This document shows positions 22,384-35,289 of a stretch of 64,000 nucleotides of DNA, in pieces. Both the position numbers and the translations under genes were made by a program. Numbering within the stretch: position 1 is the first letter of the stretch; each line of letters opens with the position of its first letter. This DNA comes from Panulirus ornatus. Its lineage: Eukaryota; Arthropoda; Malacostraca; Decapoda; Palinuridae. Below the pieces are notes generated by a model. That model saw only the letters and a list, made by a program, of their open reading frames with translations. It was not told where the DNA came from and ran no database searches. The stretch is taken from assembly GCF_036320965.1 (NCBI RefSeq), contig NC_092238.1, positions 24,726,903 through 24,790,902 of the forward strand, in the 5' to 3' direction.

Positions 22384-25278
22384 TTCATACTGTCTGCCTT
22401 TATTTATTCCCATCGCCACCTCGCCACACATGGAATAACAACCCCCTCCCCCTTCATGTGTGCGAGGTAGCGCTAGGAAAAGACAACAAAGGCCCCATTC
22501 GTTCACACTTAGTCTCTAGCTGTTATGTAATAATGCACCAAAACCACAGCTCCCTTTCCACATCCAGGCCCCACAGAACTTTCCATGGTTTACCCCAGAC
22601 ACTTCACATGCCCTGGTTCAATCCATTGACAGCACGTTGACCCCAGTATACCACATCGTTCCAATTCACTCTATTCCTTGCATGCCTTTCACCATCCTGC
22701 ATGTTCAGGCCCCGATCACACAAAATCTTTTTCACTCCATCTTTCCACCTCCAATTTGGTCTCCCACTTCTCCTCATTTTCTCCACCTCTGACACATATC
22801 CCCTTGGTCAATCTTTCCTCACTCATTCTCTCCATGTGACCAAACCATTTCAAAATACCCTCTTCTGCTCTCTTACCCTTACATTACTTACTCGATCAAA
22901 CCACCTCACACCACATACTGTCCTCAAACATCTCATTTCCAGCACATCAACCCTCCTGCGAACAACTCTATCCATAGCCCACGCCTCATAGCCACACAAC
23001 ATTGTTGGAACCACTATTCCTTCAAACATACCCATTTTTGCTTTCCGAGATAATGTTCTCGACTTCCAAACATTCTTTAAGGCTCCCAGAATTTTCGCCC
23101 CCTCCCCCACCCTATGATTCACTTCCGCTTCCATGGTTCCATCCACTGCCAGATCCACTCCCAGATATCTAAAACACTTTACTTCCTCCAGTTTTTCTCC
23201 ATTCAAACTTACCTCCCAGTTGACTTGACCCTCAACCCTACTGTACCTAATAACCTTGCTCTTATTCACATTTACTCTTAACTTTCTTCTTTCACACACT
23301 TTACCAAACTCAGTCACCAGCTTCTGCAGTTTCTCACATGAATCAGCCACCAGCGCAGTATCATCAGCGAACAACAACTGACTCACTTCCCGAGCCCTCT
23401 CATCCAAAACAGACTGCATACTTTCCCCCTTTTCAAAACTCTTCCATTAGCCTCCCTAACAACCCCATCCATAAACAAACAACCATGGAGACATCACACA
23501 CCCCTGCCGCAAACCTACATTCACTGAGAACCAATCACTTTCCTCTCTTCTTACACGTACACATGCCATACATCCTCGATAAAAACTTTTCACTGCTTGT
23601 AACAACTTACCTTCCACACCATATATTCTTAATACCTTCCACAGAGCATCTCTATCAACTGTATCATATGCCTTCTCCAGATCCATAAATGCTACATACA
23701 AATCCATTTGCTTTTCTAAGTATTTCTCACATACATTCTTCAAAGCAAACACCTGATCCACACATCCTCTACCACTTCTGAAACCACACTGCTCTTCCCC
23801 AATCTGATGCTCTGTACATGCCTTCACCCTCTCATTCAATGCCCTCCCATATAGTTTACCAGGAATACTCACCAAACTTATACCTCTGTAATTTGAGCAC
23901 TCACTCTTATCCTCTTTGCCTTTGTACAATGTCACTATGCAAGCATTCCACCAATCCCCAGGCACCTCACCATGAACCACACATACTTTAAATAACCTCA
24001 CCAACCAGTCAACAATACAGTCACCCCCTTTTTTAATAAATTCCACTGCAATACCATCCAAACCTGCTGCCTTGCCGGCTTTCATCTTCCGCATAGCTTT
24101 TACTACCTCTTCTCTGTTTACCGAATCATTTTCCCTAACCCTCTCACTTTGCACACACCTCGACCAAAACACCCTATATCTGCCACTCTATCATCAAACA
24201 CATTCATCAAACCTTCAAAATACTCACTCCATCTCCTTCTCACATCACCACTACTTGTTATCACCTCCCCATTAGCCCCCTTCACTGAAGTTCCCATTTG
24301 CTCCCTTGTCTTATGCACTTTATTTACCTCCTTCCAAAACATCTTTTTATTCTCCCTAAAATTTAATGATACTCTCTCACCCCAACTCTCATTTGCCCTC
24401 TTTTTCACCTCATGCACCTTTCTCTTGACCTTTTGCCTCTTTCTTTTATACATCTCCCACTCATTTGCATTTTTTCCCTGCAAAAATCGTCCAAATGCCT
24501 CTCTTCTCTTTCACTAATAATCTTACTTCTTCCTCCCACCACTCACTACCCTTTCTACTCAACCCACCTCCCACGCTTCTCATGCCACAAGCATCTTTTG
24601 CGCAGGCCATCACTGCTTCCCTAAATACATCCCATTCCTCCCCCACTCCCCTTACCTCCTTTGTTCTCACCTTTTTCCATTCTGTACACAGTCTCTCCTG
24701 GTGCTTCCTCACACAAGTCTCCTTCCCAAGCTCACTTACTCTCACCACTCTCTTCACCCCAACATTCTCTCTTCTTTTCTGAAAACCCCTACAAATCTTC
24801 ACCTTCGCCTCCACAAGATAATGATGAGACATCCCTCCAGTTGCACCTCTCAGCACATTTACATCCAAAAGTCTCTCTTTGGCACGCCTATCAATTAACA
24901 CGTAATCCAATAATGCTCTCTGGCCATCTCTCCTACTTACATACGTATACTTATGTATATCTCGTTTTTTAAACCAGGTATTCCCAATCACCAGTCCTTT
25001 TTCAGCACATAAATCTACAAGCTCTTCACTATTTCCATTTACAACACTGAACACCCCATGTATACCAATTATTCCCTCAACTGCCACATTACTCACCTTT
25101 GCATTCAAATCACCCATCACTATAACCCGGTCTTGTGCATCAAAACCACTAACACACTCATTCAGCTGCTCCCAAAACACTTGCCTCTCATGATCTTTCT
25201 TCTCATGCCCAGGTGCATATGCACCAATAATCACCCATCTCTCTCCATCAACTTTCAGTTTTACCCTTTTTATTACCA
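22384..25278 (-). mobile_element. LINE-A copy, the most 5'-complete, multiply frameshifted
   Basis: On the minus strand it reads from VKLKVDGERWVIIGAYAPGH (endonuclease) through MGDLNAKVSN, LLDYVLIDRRAKERLL, the linker, and RT blocks to the C-terminal domain, then a long-type 3' UTR (22384-22640). The catalytic SDH motif reads SHH (Asp to His) near 24835. The ORF is broken into at least five pieces (25279-24461, 24483-24118, 24172-23456, 23419-22850, 22795-22604). It extends further 5' than any other copy, but its start is still missing. Confidence 0.93.
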
Positions 25279-25535
25279 CATATCTCTCTTACCCTTTCAT
25301 TACTTACTCGATCAAACCACCTCACACTACATATTGTCCTCAAACATCTCATTTCCAACACATCCACCCACCTCTGCACAACTCTATCTATAGCCCACAC
25401 TACTTTTATCCACATTGATTCTCATCATTTTTTTTTTCGTACACCTCCATGTACTCAAAAACCAGTTTCTGCAGTTTCTCAATTGAATCTGCCATTAGAG
25501 TTGTGTTATCAGCAAACAGCAACTGACTTAACCTT
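25279..25535 (-). mobile_element. Two further LINE scraps
   Basis: 25279-25410 is a minus-strand piece of the LINE-A C-terminal domain fused directly to the endonuclease end of the previous copy. 25440-25535 is an older RTE-like piece covering the FADD to CEKLQKL region (CAGTTTCTGCAGTTTCTC class). Confidence 0.7.
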
Positions 25536-25893
25536 TCAGCTGATTAGTGCTGGTTATTAATGTTTTCACATGCAGGAGTTACTATGATGAGATTACCCAT
25601 ATGATATTTACTGTGTTGCAAGCTGTGAAACCATTGTTCTCTGATATAGGTATACACATTCCCTCAGGAGTAGGGTTTTATGTCATCCCTGGACACATTC
25701 TTTTTAAGTAGTATTTTCATTTAGGTTCATGCTTTAAAGTGCTTACACCCTTATGCTTAATTCACTGTATATTATTGTATCATTGTTGAGATACTTACTC
25801 ATTGATTTATTCTTGATGTCTAAAATATGTCTAGAATTCCTTTTTTGAAATTTTTGAATAGAAATTGAGATGACTTATTCTGTTTATTCACAG

Positions 25894-26012
25894 GGAGCAC
25901 ACAGCCCTTGGTTGGGCAGGTACACTGTGCCCATCATCAACATTGCCTCGGACAACTCTTCCGCTCACCCACTCAGGTCATCTACCTCACTCAACAGTGA
26001 CAGAAGTGACTT
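25894..26012 (+). CDS. CNGB: CNG channel beta-type, coding exon 3
   Basis: Acceptor TTTATTCACAG|GG, donor CTT|GTGAGC. The 39 complete codons begin GAHSPWLGRYTVPI and end SLNSDRSD with two bases left over. Phase 0 in and phase 2 out agree with both neighbours, and reading past the donor meets TGA at once, which supports the splice. The sequence is Ser-rich and probably disordered. Its membership rests on phase and order rather than homology. Confidence 0.62.
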
Positions 26013-26039
26013 GTGAGCAGATCGATTGTCTGGATGGCT

Positions 26040-26660
26040 ATCTTTTGTGCCTGTGTAACTTCAGCTGATGAAGTGTTTATCTCAGTGTGTAACTGTGTAG
26101 TTGTGATTATGATTGTACAAGTATCTTAGTGGCTGTGTGACTTTCTCTTGTTATGCATAACTTTGTTGTTGGCTGAGTAGTTAGATAAACATTTGCGTGC
26201 TGAGTTGCTGAACAGCTGGGACTGTATAGCTGGCACAGTAGCCAAGTAGCTTGCTATGTTGCTATATAGTTTGATGTGTGGTTTTGCATCAGGATGTGTG
26301 GTAATGTGTTTAGGCTTTATAAAGTTTGTGTATCTGACAGTGTGGCTGTACAGGTGACTGATTAACTTCCTTTGAGATAGGTGCTTTGTTTCGTAGGCTT
26401 TGGATTATAACTGGCTTTGAACCTTTCTGAGTTGCAGTGTAGCAGGGTATATGGTAGTATTGTTGGGTAGCTGGTTGTATGGTTGTATGATATGATGAGT
26501 ATCTGTGAAGCCAGTTGAATGGTTATATTGATGCATTTTTTACTGTGTGAGTGGTTTTCTATAGCTGTGGTTGAAAGATTGTATAAATGGCTGTGTAACT
26601 GTCAGTATTTCTGTTTAACTAGATAGATGACTATGTGTCTGTATGGCAGTGTAGATGTTT
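26040..26660. repeat. Degenerate TG-rich minisatellite in CNGB intron 3
   Basis: Imperfect units resembling GGCTGTGTAACTGT and GTAGTTGTGATTATG recur many times without a fixed period. Confidence 0.4.
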
Positions 26661-26899
26661 GGCTGAGCTTATTCATAGTTGTCTTTGTAATGGAAGAGGG
26701 GATGTTTGGCTGACTGAATTGTTTTTATATTGTATAGCATGGTGAGTTATTCTGTCTCTTGTTATGCATAGATTAATGGATGTAAATACTGGCTAAATGG
26801 CTCTGCAACTGTCAGAGTGGATATGATGATAGAATGTCATTCTATTTACCTGTTTATAAGGTATGAGGAAAAAGTTTCACAGGCCATTGAGTAGTCTTT

Positions 26900-28340
26900 T
26901 AATCCTCTGTAAACTGCTGGCATTCACTGTTCCTTTGTTAGTCTGTTCCAGCCATTCACCACCCTATCAAAAGCTTTGGATATGTCAAGGGTAACTACAC
27001 AAGACTCCCGAAAATCTTTCAGGGATGATGACCTGACATTAGGAAGATTGGAAAGAATATCATTATTGTATCTTGCTTTACAGAAGAGAAGACAGAGATT
27101 CGAGGTGTAAGAATGTGAGAGTTGAGGAAGGATTCAAAGACTGAAAATGGTAGATTTCAAAGCAATGGGATGATTGTTAGAGGGGTCAGAACACACCTTT
27201 CTAAGGGATGGGATGCATCAACACATGCTTTCAAGAAGGAAAAGTTTTGGAACAGATGAGCAAGCACAGGTGCAGATTCAGAGGCACACTCTTTAAGTGC
27301 ACTGGGATGGATGCCAACTGGACCCTTAAAGATTTTTTCCATCCCATCTTGCTGATGCTAGGACAGTAGTGGCCTCCACATCCACATTGATAACACTTTT
27401 AAAGTTGATATTTGGCTCCTTACGCATTTCATCATCCTCAAGAATTCTTCCCTCAGAGTCCCTTAGCTGCTTTGTGACTGATAATTTGTTCTTGATGAAA
27501 TAATAAAAAAGTTTTAGATTGTTTCTTGCATTGTCTACAGTACTCTGCTTCAGAGTTATTATCTCTTGTACCTCTCATATGCTGGCTGGCTACTCTGTCA
27601 TCTGTATCTTCTTGGTAGATCTCCGAGTTCCTTTGCTCTTCGTCATTCCCTATTGGACCATGTCTTTTCCTTTATTGATCCTTTTTCTTTGTTAGCATCC
27701 ATTGGTACCCATGTTCTGACTCCACTGTGAATTTGCATTGGTCTGTGTATGTGTTATAGAACTCTCTTTCCCATCTTATATCATCAAAGAACTTGATCAT
27801 CTCTCATAGTTCCCATAATTGTATTTCCTCTTTAGGTCCTGTGCCCACTCTGATCCTCCTCTTGTGTCATCCTCCATCATATTGTTAAAATCAAGCACTT
27901 TGTGATCACTTGTTCTAACTGGGGAGTCACACGTGATGTGCTCTTTTTTCATGCTAATATGTATAAAGGGAATGTCTAGTAGAGATGGTGTGTCTTCATT
28001 CCCTGCTGATTCTCACATGCTCCAAGATGTACAGACACAGGAACTTCTCCTGCATACACTCTTGGAACTCGTGTCTCTGTGAGAAAAGTTTTCTGATTCA
28101 TATCCATGTAACTGAAATCCTCCATTACCGGTGCTTTATCATATCTGAGAGGGGAGAGCTTTACCAATTCCTTCACCATCCCGATTATTCCTTCATGTTT
28201 ATAATGCTTTATTTCCAGAAAATGTAAGATTGATTGAGGTGTGAGACTTCTCTTGACATAGATATATGTATCAGGTTAAGCACCTTAATTTGTCTCCCCA
28301 CAGTCAATCATCTTCAATCCATTCTATTGATGAGAAATTC
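26900..28340 (-). mobile_element. Degenerate CR1/Jockey-like LINE
   Basis: The minus strand carries GPVGIHPSALKECASESAPV (RT block, compare GPDGIxPxxLKECAxELAP) near 27320-27260 and VTLDISKAFDRV near 26990. An endonuclease-like trace VMEDFSYMDMN (compare GDFNYRDI) lies near 28110. Stops and gaps separate these, so it is an old dead element in CNGB intron 3, unrelated to LINE-A. Confidence 0.68.
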
Positions 28341-29309
28341 TTATAAATTTTCTTGGAAGGAGATACAGAGGCTTTTGGCTAGATTTAGGGGACCAGGCAG
28401 AGCATGATCCAGAATTACTTGGCAGTGATGATCTGTCTTCAGATTGAATGGAGAGTGATTTTATGGACACTAGCAGTATTGTAAATTAACCCAGATATGG
28501 CAGGAGAAAATGTTTTTAGTTCAAGTGGATGCAGTTCTGCCAGCACACTCTTGACCTTGACAACACCATCTCATTGGCACAGCTGGTAATTTTAACAGCT
28601 TTCATGATTTTGCTTTTTTAAAAATTATCTGTGAATTGCACTGATTATAACAAGATAAGATTTACTATATAAGATAAAACTCAATAATAATTAGAAATCA
28701 GTTCTTTGGTGTAGGTAAGATAGACAGTAATTCATACAAAGTGGCAACTCACTTGACTCTCAGGCTTTACTCCTGCACTTTTTGCTTGTGCTGACACATC
28801 TGCAAAACTTATACATATCATCCAAATGATAGCATTTGATGAAATATACTTCTGAAGTGATTTTTCATGATAATCCAAATATTTTTATTGGTGTAACAAG
28901 TTTGTTAAGCTAAATGTGTGACCATGTGACATATCACTGTAACAAGATTGTTAAGCTGAATATGTGACCATATGACTTTTCCTAAAGTACTTTAATACTG
29001 AATGATTGTGTGATAACTGTTGATGCTTTTGCAAGTGTATGATTATTTATAACTATGGCTGAATGTCTGTCAGTGTGACTGTCTTTTGTGTTAGTCATTG
29101 TCAGATACTTGGTGCCATTTCTTAATTTCATGGCCTGTAATTACTATGATTAATTGTATTATTAGAAATTTATGTAAAGTATGATAGCTTTATCAACTTT
29201 TGGTCAACAACTGATAGAACAGGGTAACCTGGATAAAGTAAAAAAACACTGTTAAACTCACTTAACCTTGGCTGACCTAATATAAGCCAGAATGATCTTC
29301 TCCCAACAG

Positions 29310-29443
29310 CACCAGCCTGGAGCACAGTCGGTATGTGACAGAACGTATTCACAACCTTGTGACAGCATTCAGCCAGCGAGCCAACAGGGTGAAGGCACAG
29401 ATCACTCAGCCTCCAACACCCTCTACTGAACTCTCAGATGGCT
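29310..29443 (+). CDS. CNGB: CNG channel beta-type, coding exon 4 (pre-S1 helix)
   Basis: Acceptor CCCAACAG|C, donor GGCT|GTAGGT. It encodes TSLEHSRYVTERIHNLVTAF, then SQRANRVKAQITQPPTPSTE. The VxxLVxxFxxRxxxVKxxI...P.....E pattern corresponds to the conserved helix before S1 in CNGB subunits (vertebrate form LVKLFKERTEKVKEKL), which lies in the cytoplasm close to the calmodulin-binding N-terminal part. The exon takes phase 2 and leaves phase 1, consistent on both sides. Confidence 0.82.
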
Positions 29444-29826
29444 GTAGGTGCCCAAGATTAGTCACTTTCTCTTACCCTTTCCATATACTGCTCTTTCAAA
29501 TATTATTTTCATTTATCTACTTGTCTTTTCCCTCTTTGCTTCTCATGTCCCTTTAGCTTTCAAGCCTGCATTTTCTCCCTTTTGTTTCTTTCACTCTTCT
29601 TCTCACTTTCATGTTCTCACATTTTTTTTGTTCCTTCCCACATCCCTTTTTTGTGTAGAGCAAAGAATTGTTTTAGCAACAACACATGGACAGCAATTAG
29701 ATTGAGACGTTTGAAATAAGTTTAAAGTTAATTGGCATATGTGTAGATTTTATTGAGGAAGAGACTGGCTAGCTGTTGAGTGTTTTGAAACGTAACAGTA
29801 ATGTCCTGAACTCTCATTCCCTGCAG

Positions 29827-30009
29827 GTGATGATGCCCACAAAGCTCCAGACATACGGCAGAGGCTAGACTCTCTTGTGCCTGACATATCTTCCAGGTCC
29901 CCATCTCTACCTCATTTGGTGGGGATCAACACACGACGTGCCCGTTTGTTGCGATTTCTGTATGGGTGTAAGAAGAATATGACCTTTCCTAAGGCTATGG
30001 AACCCCAGA
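29827..30009 (+). CDS. CNGB: CNG channel beta-type, coding exon 5 (linker to S1)
   Basis: Acceptor CCCTGCAG|GT, donor AGA|GTAAGT. It encodes DDAHKAPDIRQRLDSLVPDI and ends FLYGCKKNMTFPKAMEPQ. The terminal FPKAMEPQS corresponds to the FPQSIDP motif that precedes S1 in CNGB subunits. Phase 1 in and phase 1 out match; the split Ser codon is completed by the next exon. The LINE-A copy at about 30316 begins roughly 300 bp after the donor. Confidence 0.87.
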
Positions 30010-30315
30010 GTAAGTGGTGTTCATTTCCTATGACCACACCTTATGTTATTTCCAAGTAATAACTTGAATTTAAGATCAAGATTGTTTTAGGTTAAGCTTA
30101 GAAAGGCAGTAAATTTTGTATGGTATTCAAATCCATTTTGTCCACGGAAGTCAAGAGCTACCCTCTGTGCTATTTTAACTTTAGTTAGTGAAGGAATCTT
30201 GTCAGGAGTGGTCATGATTGGTTTCACTTCCTTGATATAAAAAAGATCATTAATCTAGTTTTGATTAATAACAGCATCGGGAAGAGCCAACTTAATTTAT
30301 ATCACATACCTTTAT

Positions 30316-31626
30316 GCAAGTGAATGCAAGAGTTTTGGAAAGAGGGGCAAGTATGAAGTCTGTTGTGGATGAGAGAGCTTGGGAAGTGAGTCAGTTGTTG
30401 TTCGCTGATGATACAGCGCTGGTGGCTGATTCATGTGTGAAACTGCAGAAGCTGGTGACTGAGTTTGGTAAAGTGTGTGAAAGAAGAAAGTTAAGAGTAA
30501 CTGTGAATAAGAGCAAGGTTATTAGGTACAGTAGGGTTGAGGGTCTAGTCAGTTGGGAGGTAAGTTTGAATGGAGAAAAACTGGAGGAAGTAAAGGGTTT
30601 TAGATATCTGGGAGTGGATCTGGCAGCGGATGGAACCATGGAAGCGGAAGTGAATCATAGGGTGGGGGAGGGGGCGAAAATCTTGGGAGCCTTGAAGAAT
30701 GTGTGGAAGTTGAGAACATTATCTCGGAAAGCAAAAATGGTTATGTTTGAAGGAATAGTGGTTCCAACAATGTTGTATGGTTGCAAGGCGTGGGCTAAGG
30801 ATAGAGTTGTGTGGAGGAGGATGGATGTGCTGGAAATGAGGTGTTTGAGGACAATGTGTGGTGTGAGGTGGTTTGATCGAGTAAGTAATGTAAGGGTAAG
30901 AGAGATGTGTGGAAATAAAAAAGCATGGTTGAGAGAGCAGAAGAGGGTGTTTTGAAATGGTTTGGGCACATGGAGAGAATGAGTGAGGAAAGATTGTCCA
31001 AGAGGATATATGTGTCGGAGGTGGAGGGAACGAGGAGAAGTGGGAGACCAAATTGGAGGTGGAAAGATGGAGTGAAAAAGATTTTGTGTGATCGGGGCCT
31101 GAACATGCAGGAGGGTGAAAGGAGGGCAAGGAATAGAGTGAATTGGATCGATGTGGTATACCGGGGTTGACGTGCTGTCAGTGGATTGAATCAGGGCATG
31201 TGAAGCGTCTGGGATAAACCATGGAAAGTTGTGTGGGGCCTGGATGTGGAAAGGGAGCTGTGGCTTCGGGCATTATTGCATGACAGCTAGAGACTGAGTG
31301 TGAACGAATGGGGCCTTTGTTGTCTTTTCCTAGTGCTTCCTCGCACACATAAGGGGGGAGGGGGATGGTATTCCATGTGTGGCGAGGTGGCGATGGGAGT
31401 GAATAAAGGCAGACAGTGTGAATTGTGTGCATGGGTATATATATATGTGTCTGTGTGTGTATATATATGTGTACATTGAGATGTATAGGTATGTATATTT
31501 GCGTGTGTGGACGTGTATGTATATACATTGTGTATGGGGGTGGGTTGGGCCATTTCTTTCGTCTGTTTCCTTGCGCTACCTCGCAAACGCGGGAGACAGC
31601 GACAAAGCAAAATAAATAAATAAATA
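30316..31626 (+). mobile_element. LINE-A copy with long-type 3' UTR
   Basis: 5'-truncated at VNARVLERGASMKSV. The body has a frameshift at NKKAWLREQ (near 30920) and the ORF family end at 31170. The 3' UTR is complete (about 440 bp), including the GCATGACAGCTAGAGACTGA block missing from short-tail copies. It ends in (AAAT)n. Confidence 0.93.
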
Positions 31627-31723
31627 AATAACCTTTATGCTGTTTATTGTTAAGGATTACTGTTAAGGAAAAATGCTTCTGGTAGATTTCTAATTTGATT
31701 AGTATAGCAAATGTACATTAGAG

Positions 31724-32756
31724 AGTATGAAGTCTGTTGGGGATGAGAGAGCTTGGGAAGTGAGTCAGTTGTTGTTCGCTGATGATACAGCGCTGGTGGC
31801 TGATTCATGTGAGAAACTGCAGAAGCTGGTGACTGAGTTTGGTAAAGTGTGTGGAAGAAGGAAGTTAAGAGTAAATGTGAATAAGAGCAAGGTTATTAGG
31901 TACAGTAGGGTTGAGGGTCAAGTCAATTGGGAGGTGAGTTTGAATGGAGAAAAACTGGAGGAAGTGAAGTGTTTTAGATATCTGGGAGTGGATCTGGCAG
32001 CGGATGGAACCATGGAAGCGGAAGTGGATCATAGGGTGGGGGAGGGGGCGAAAATTCTGGGGGCCTTGAAGAATGTGTGGAAGTCGAGAACATTATCTCG
32101 GAAAGCAAAAATGGGTATGTTTGAAGGAATAGTGGTTCCAACAATGTTGTATGGTTGCGAGGCGTGGGCTATGGATAGAGTTGTGCGCAGGAGGATGGAT
32201 GTGCTGGAAATGAGATGTTTGAGGACAATGTGTGGTGTGAGGTGGTTTGATCGAGTGAGTAACGTAAGGGTAAGAGAGATGTGTGGAAATAAAAAGAGCG
32301 TGGTTGAGAGAGCAGAAGAGGGTGTTTTGAAGTGGTTTGGGCACATGGAGAGAATGAGTGAGGAAAGATTGACCAAGAGGATATATGTGTCGGAGGTGGA
32401 GGGAACAAGGAGAAGAGGGAGACCAAATTGGAGGTGGAAAGATGGAGTGAAAAAGATTTTGTGTGATCGGGGCCTGAACATGCAGGAGGGTGAAAGGAGG
32501 GCAAGGAATAGAGTGAATTGGAGCGATGTGGTATACCGGGGTTGACGTGCTGTCAGTGGATTGAATCAAGGCATGTGAAGCGTCTGGGGTAAACCATGGA
32601 AAGCTGTGTAGGTATGTATATTTGCGTGTGTGGACATATGTATATACATGTGTATGGGGGGGGGTTGGGCCATTTCTTTCGTCTGTTTCCTTGCGCTACC
32701 TCGCAAACGCGGGAGACAGCGACAAAGTATAAAAAAAAAAAAAAAAAAAAAAAAAC
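31724..32756 (+). mobile_element. LINE-A copy, open truncated frame
   Basis: Begins at SMKSVGDERAWEVS. The 272-codon frame 31727-32545 is uninterrupted and includes FADDTALVADS and the whole C-terminal domain. It has a short-type tail and poly-A to 32756. Truncation removes the endonuclease and most of the RT, so it is inactive. Confidence 0.94.
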
Positions 32757-34128
32757 TGTAGTATGAAAAGTGTTCTGTTTATATATCATTTTGAGATGTG
32801 ACCAGTGAAAGAAGCACTTTTGACTATGTGAAAATGAACCTAAGATTTCTCTTATATTATACCAGTTAAATTTATTGAATCATGACTCTTGTTGCCATCA
32901 TCTGACAGACATCATCTCTCACTTTGGTTACTCTCTTAGATAATTTCTTGTGTGGTTCCTACCCAGCATCAAAATCTTGAGTGCATGGAAAATGTATTTT
33001 TAAAGACTTTTATAACAAAGTTGGTATACATTATGAATATAAAGAAGTAAATGCATGAAATTTAGAAGTCTGGGTATTAGTATGATTGTGTTAAAAGTTA
33101 ACAAGACCTCATCTAGGCTATACCAAGGAAAACAGATTATGATGAAATAAGTGAATGATATCTGTCATAGCATAGTTCTGTTTTTGTGTGACCCACTATT
33201 TCATATTTACAGGGCTTATATCCTTTCTCATATAGTGTTGTTCACATGTCTGGGGTTGTTCTTAATTCTCCAGGAATAAACTCTTCAGCCATACCTTACT
33301 GTTTGACACATGTTGCTGCCCTTTTACTATTTTACAAGTTATTATATTGGTCATTGCTCTTGTCTGCTGCCTGCATGAATCTTTGCACCAAGGCTTGGAC
33401 CTGAGGCAAGGGTCTGCCTAGTGCTTCCCACAGTTTCTGGATGGAGACTGGCCTCTTTAGGATTGACTATTATCACTCTTCTTTCTTTTAACGGTGAAGC
33501 TATGGAATTCTCTTCCCCTTTTCATCATTCCTGTAAATATAGCTGTAAACATTTGCAGAGCTCTGACTGGTTTCTACATTCTCTTATTTCTTTTTCCCTT
33601 TCTTTTGAAATAGCCTTGATTGGGTATGTTTTGTCCTTACCATGTGGGTTGCTACAAAAGAGAAAAAAATGGAAAATGCATCCTGTTTTTTTGCAGTAAA
33701 CTATAATGTTTGATATTAAGCATCGCATCATTATCTCAAAGGCTTTCATCATATTTTCAATTTTAGTTGTGATATTCATGGCAAGACACTTTTTTGTTCT
33801 TCAGAAAACTTTCATAGTAATTACAGTACTTGTATAAAAGAACTAATTACTCACTTTCATCTGTAATTAGATTAATATTTTTAATCCTCTTGAATTACTA
33901 TGAGGAGCGAAGCGTGTAGATTGTCAGATTATAAAATGAGATATATGGCTTTTTTATGGTGAAAGTTACCTTGTCTGCCCTTGGAAAGATAAAGTTCTGA
34001 CAGCTCTGCATAGGTGTTGCATGAGTGGAATGTAGATTCTGTAATGCTACAAGTAAATGCTCTAGCTGTAGAGTTTAGGGTGAAGTATGATTGCTTTTCT
34101 TAACATCCTTTTTTTTTTCTCCCACCAG
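32757..34128. other. CNGB intron 5, with an old Jockey-like 3' scrap
   Basis: Mostly featureless. 33420-33540 resembles 45110-45210 (CCCA.AGTTTCT followed by GGAGACTGGCC, then GGA.TTCTC), probably the 3' end of an old Jockey-like LINE. Confidence 0.45.
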
Positions 34129-34391
34129 GCCGGTTGTACATATCTTGGCTATTAGTCACTTGCATAATGTATGTGTACAATGCATGGGTTATTCCTTTAC
34201 GCTCAGTGTTCAGTGAATACCAGACAAAAGATAATCTTGGGTACTGGCTTGCTGCTGACTATTTAGCAGACCTGGTTTACATCCTGGACATTGTGGTGTT
34301 CAAGTCACGTGTCATGTACCTGGACAATGGCTTCTGGGTCAGCACGCCCAAACTTATGCGTCGACATTACTTGAAGACCTCCAGATTTAGG
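34129..34391 (+). CDS. CNGB: CNG channel beta-type, coding exon 6 (S1-S2)
   Basis: Acceptor TCCCACCAG|GC, donor AGG|GTATGT, phase 1 in and phase 0 out. It encodes S1 (LYISWLLVTCIMYVYNAWVI), the short extracellular loop PLRSVFSEYQTKDN, S2 (YWLAADYLADLVYILDIVVF) and the S2-S3 loop ending MRRHYLKTSRFR. The W...PxR.....Y......WL..DYL.DL.Y.LDI.VF layout is diagnostic of CNGB-type subunits, and YLKTSRF matches YLKSRRF of vertebrate CNGB1. It forms part of the voltage-sensor-like domain in the plasma membrane. Confidence 0.95.
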
Positions 34392-34689
34392 GTATGTTAA
34401 CTTTGATTTTGATCTTATGGTGAAGGGTATTGGAGTTACTCCAGGACCCCATTCTCAGGAGTTCCTGTGCCTCCAAGGCAGTGCTGCTTCCAGTAGCAGA
34501 AAAATAATGAATTCCTTTGAAGTGAAAGGTTCTTTGAAGAGAATGTACTTTCATTGATACAGCCTTGCCAACGGGCGACACTGCTTAAAGACATCCATGT
34601 TGCTTTAGATCTTACGATGAAAGGGTCTTGGAGTTACTCCAGTTGATACCGCCTTGATTTTTTCCTTACGGTGCATCCTCATGGAGGTG

Positions 34690-35043
34690 TAGTTCTGTAA
34701 CACATGTATATATATTTGTATATATGTATGTATATTTTTTCTCAATACTTGATCACCGTTTCCTGTATTAGAGAGGTAGTGCCAGGAACAGATGCAGAAA
34801 GGCCGCATTCACTCATCCATTCTCTTTCTGCTTTGTGTAATGCACTGAAACCACATCCCCATGTCCACAACCAGGCCCCATGGATCTTCCCATGCTTTAC
34901 TCCGGCTTTTTCATGTACCTTGGTTTAGTCCATATACAGCACGATGACCCAGTGTACCACAGTATTCCAGTTCACGCCTGCATGTTCAGGCCCTAATCCC
35001 TCAAAATCTTTTTCATGCCATCCTTCCATCTCCAATATGGTCT
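34690..35043 (-). mobile_element. Diverged LINE 3' UTR fragment
   Basis: Minus-strand tail hairpin, GGCCCC...CCATG segment and the start of the C-terminal coding end, with many substitutions relative to LINE-A. Confidence 0.65.
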
Positions 35044-35049
35044 CCCCTT

Positions 35050-35245
35050 TCTCTTTCTTTTTCTTTCATACTATTCGCCATTTCCCGCATTAGCGAGGTA
35101 GCGTTGAGAACAGAGGACTGGGCCCTTGAGGGAATATCCTCACCTGGGCCCCTTCTCTGTTCATTCTTTTGGAAAATAATACAAAAAAAAAAAAAAAAAA
35201 AACGAGAGGAGAGGATTTCCAGCCCCTCGCTCCCCTTTCTCAGAT
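35050..35245 (-). mobile_element. SINE-B copy
   Basis: Reading the minus strand: central GGCTGGAAATCC, a poly-T (A run 35172-35200 on plus), then AGGACTGG and the terminal hairpin at 35076-35103. Its 5' part is missing. Confidence 0.85.
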
Positions 35246-35246
35246 A

Positions 35247-35289
<43 letters not shown>

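Noticed and set aside
25894..26020. Exon 3 ending at the in-frame TGA (a short truncated protein)
   Set aside because: A good GTGAGC donor overlaps the stop and gives exactly the phase needed by the well-supported exon 4, so splicing is the better reading.
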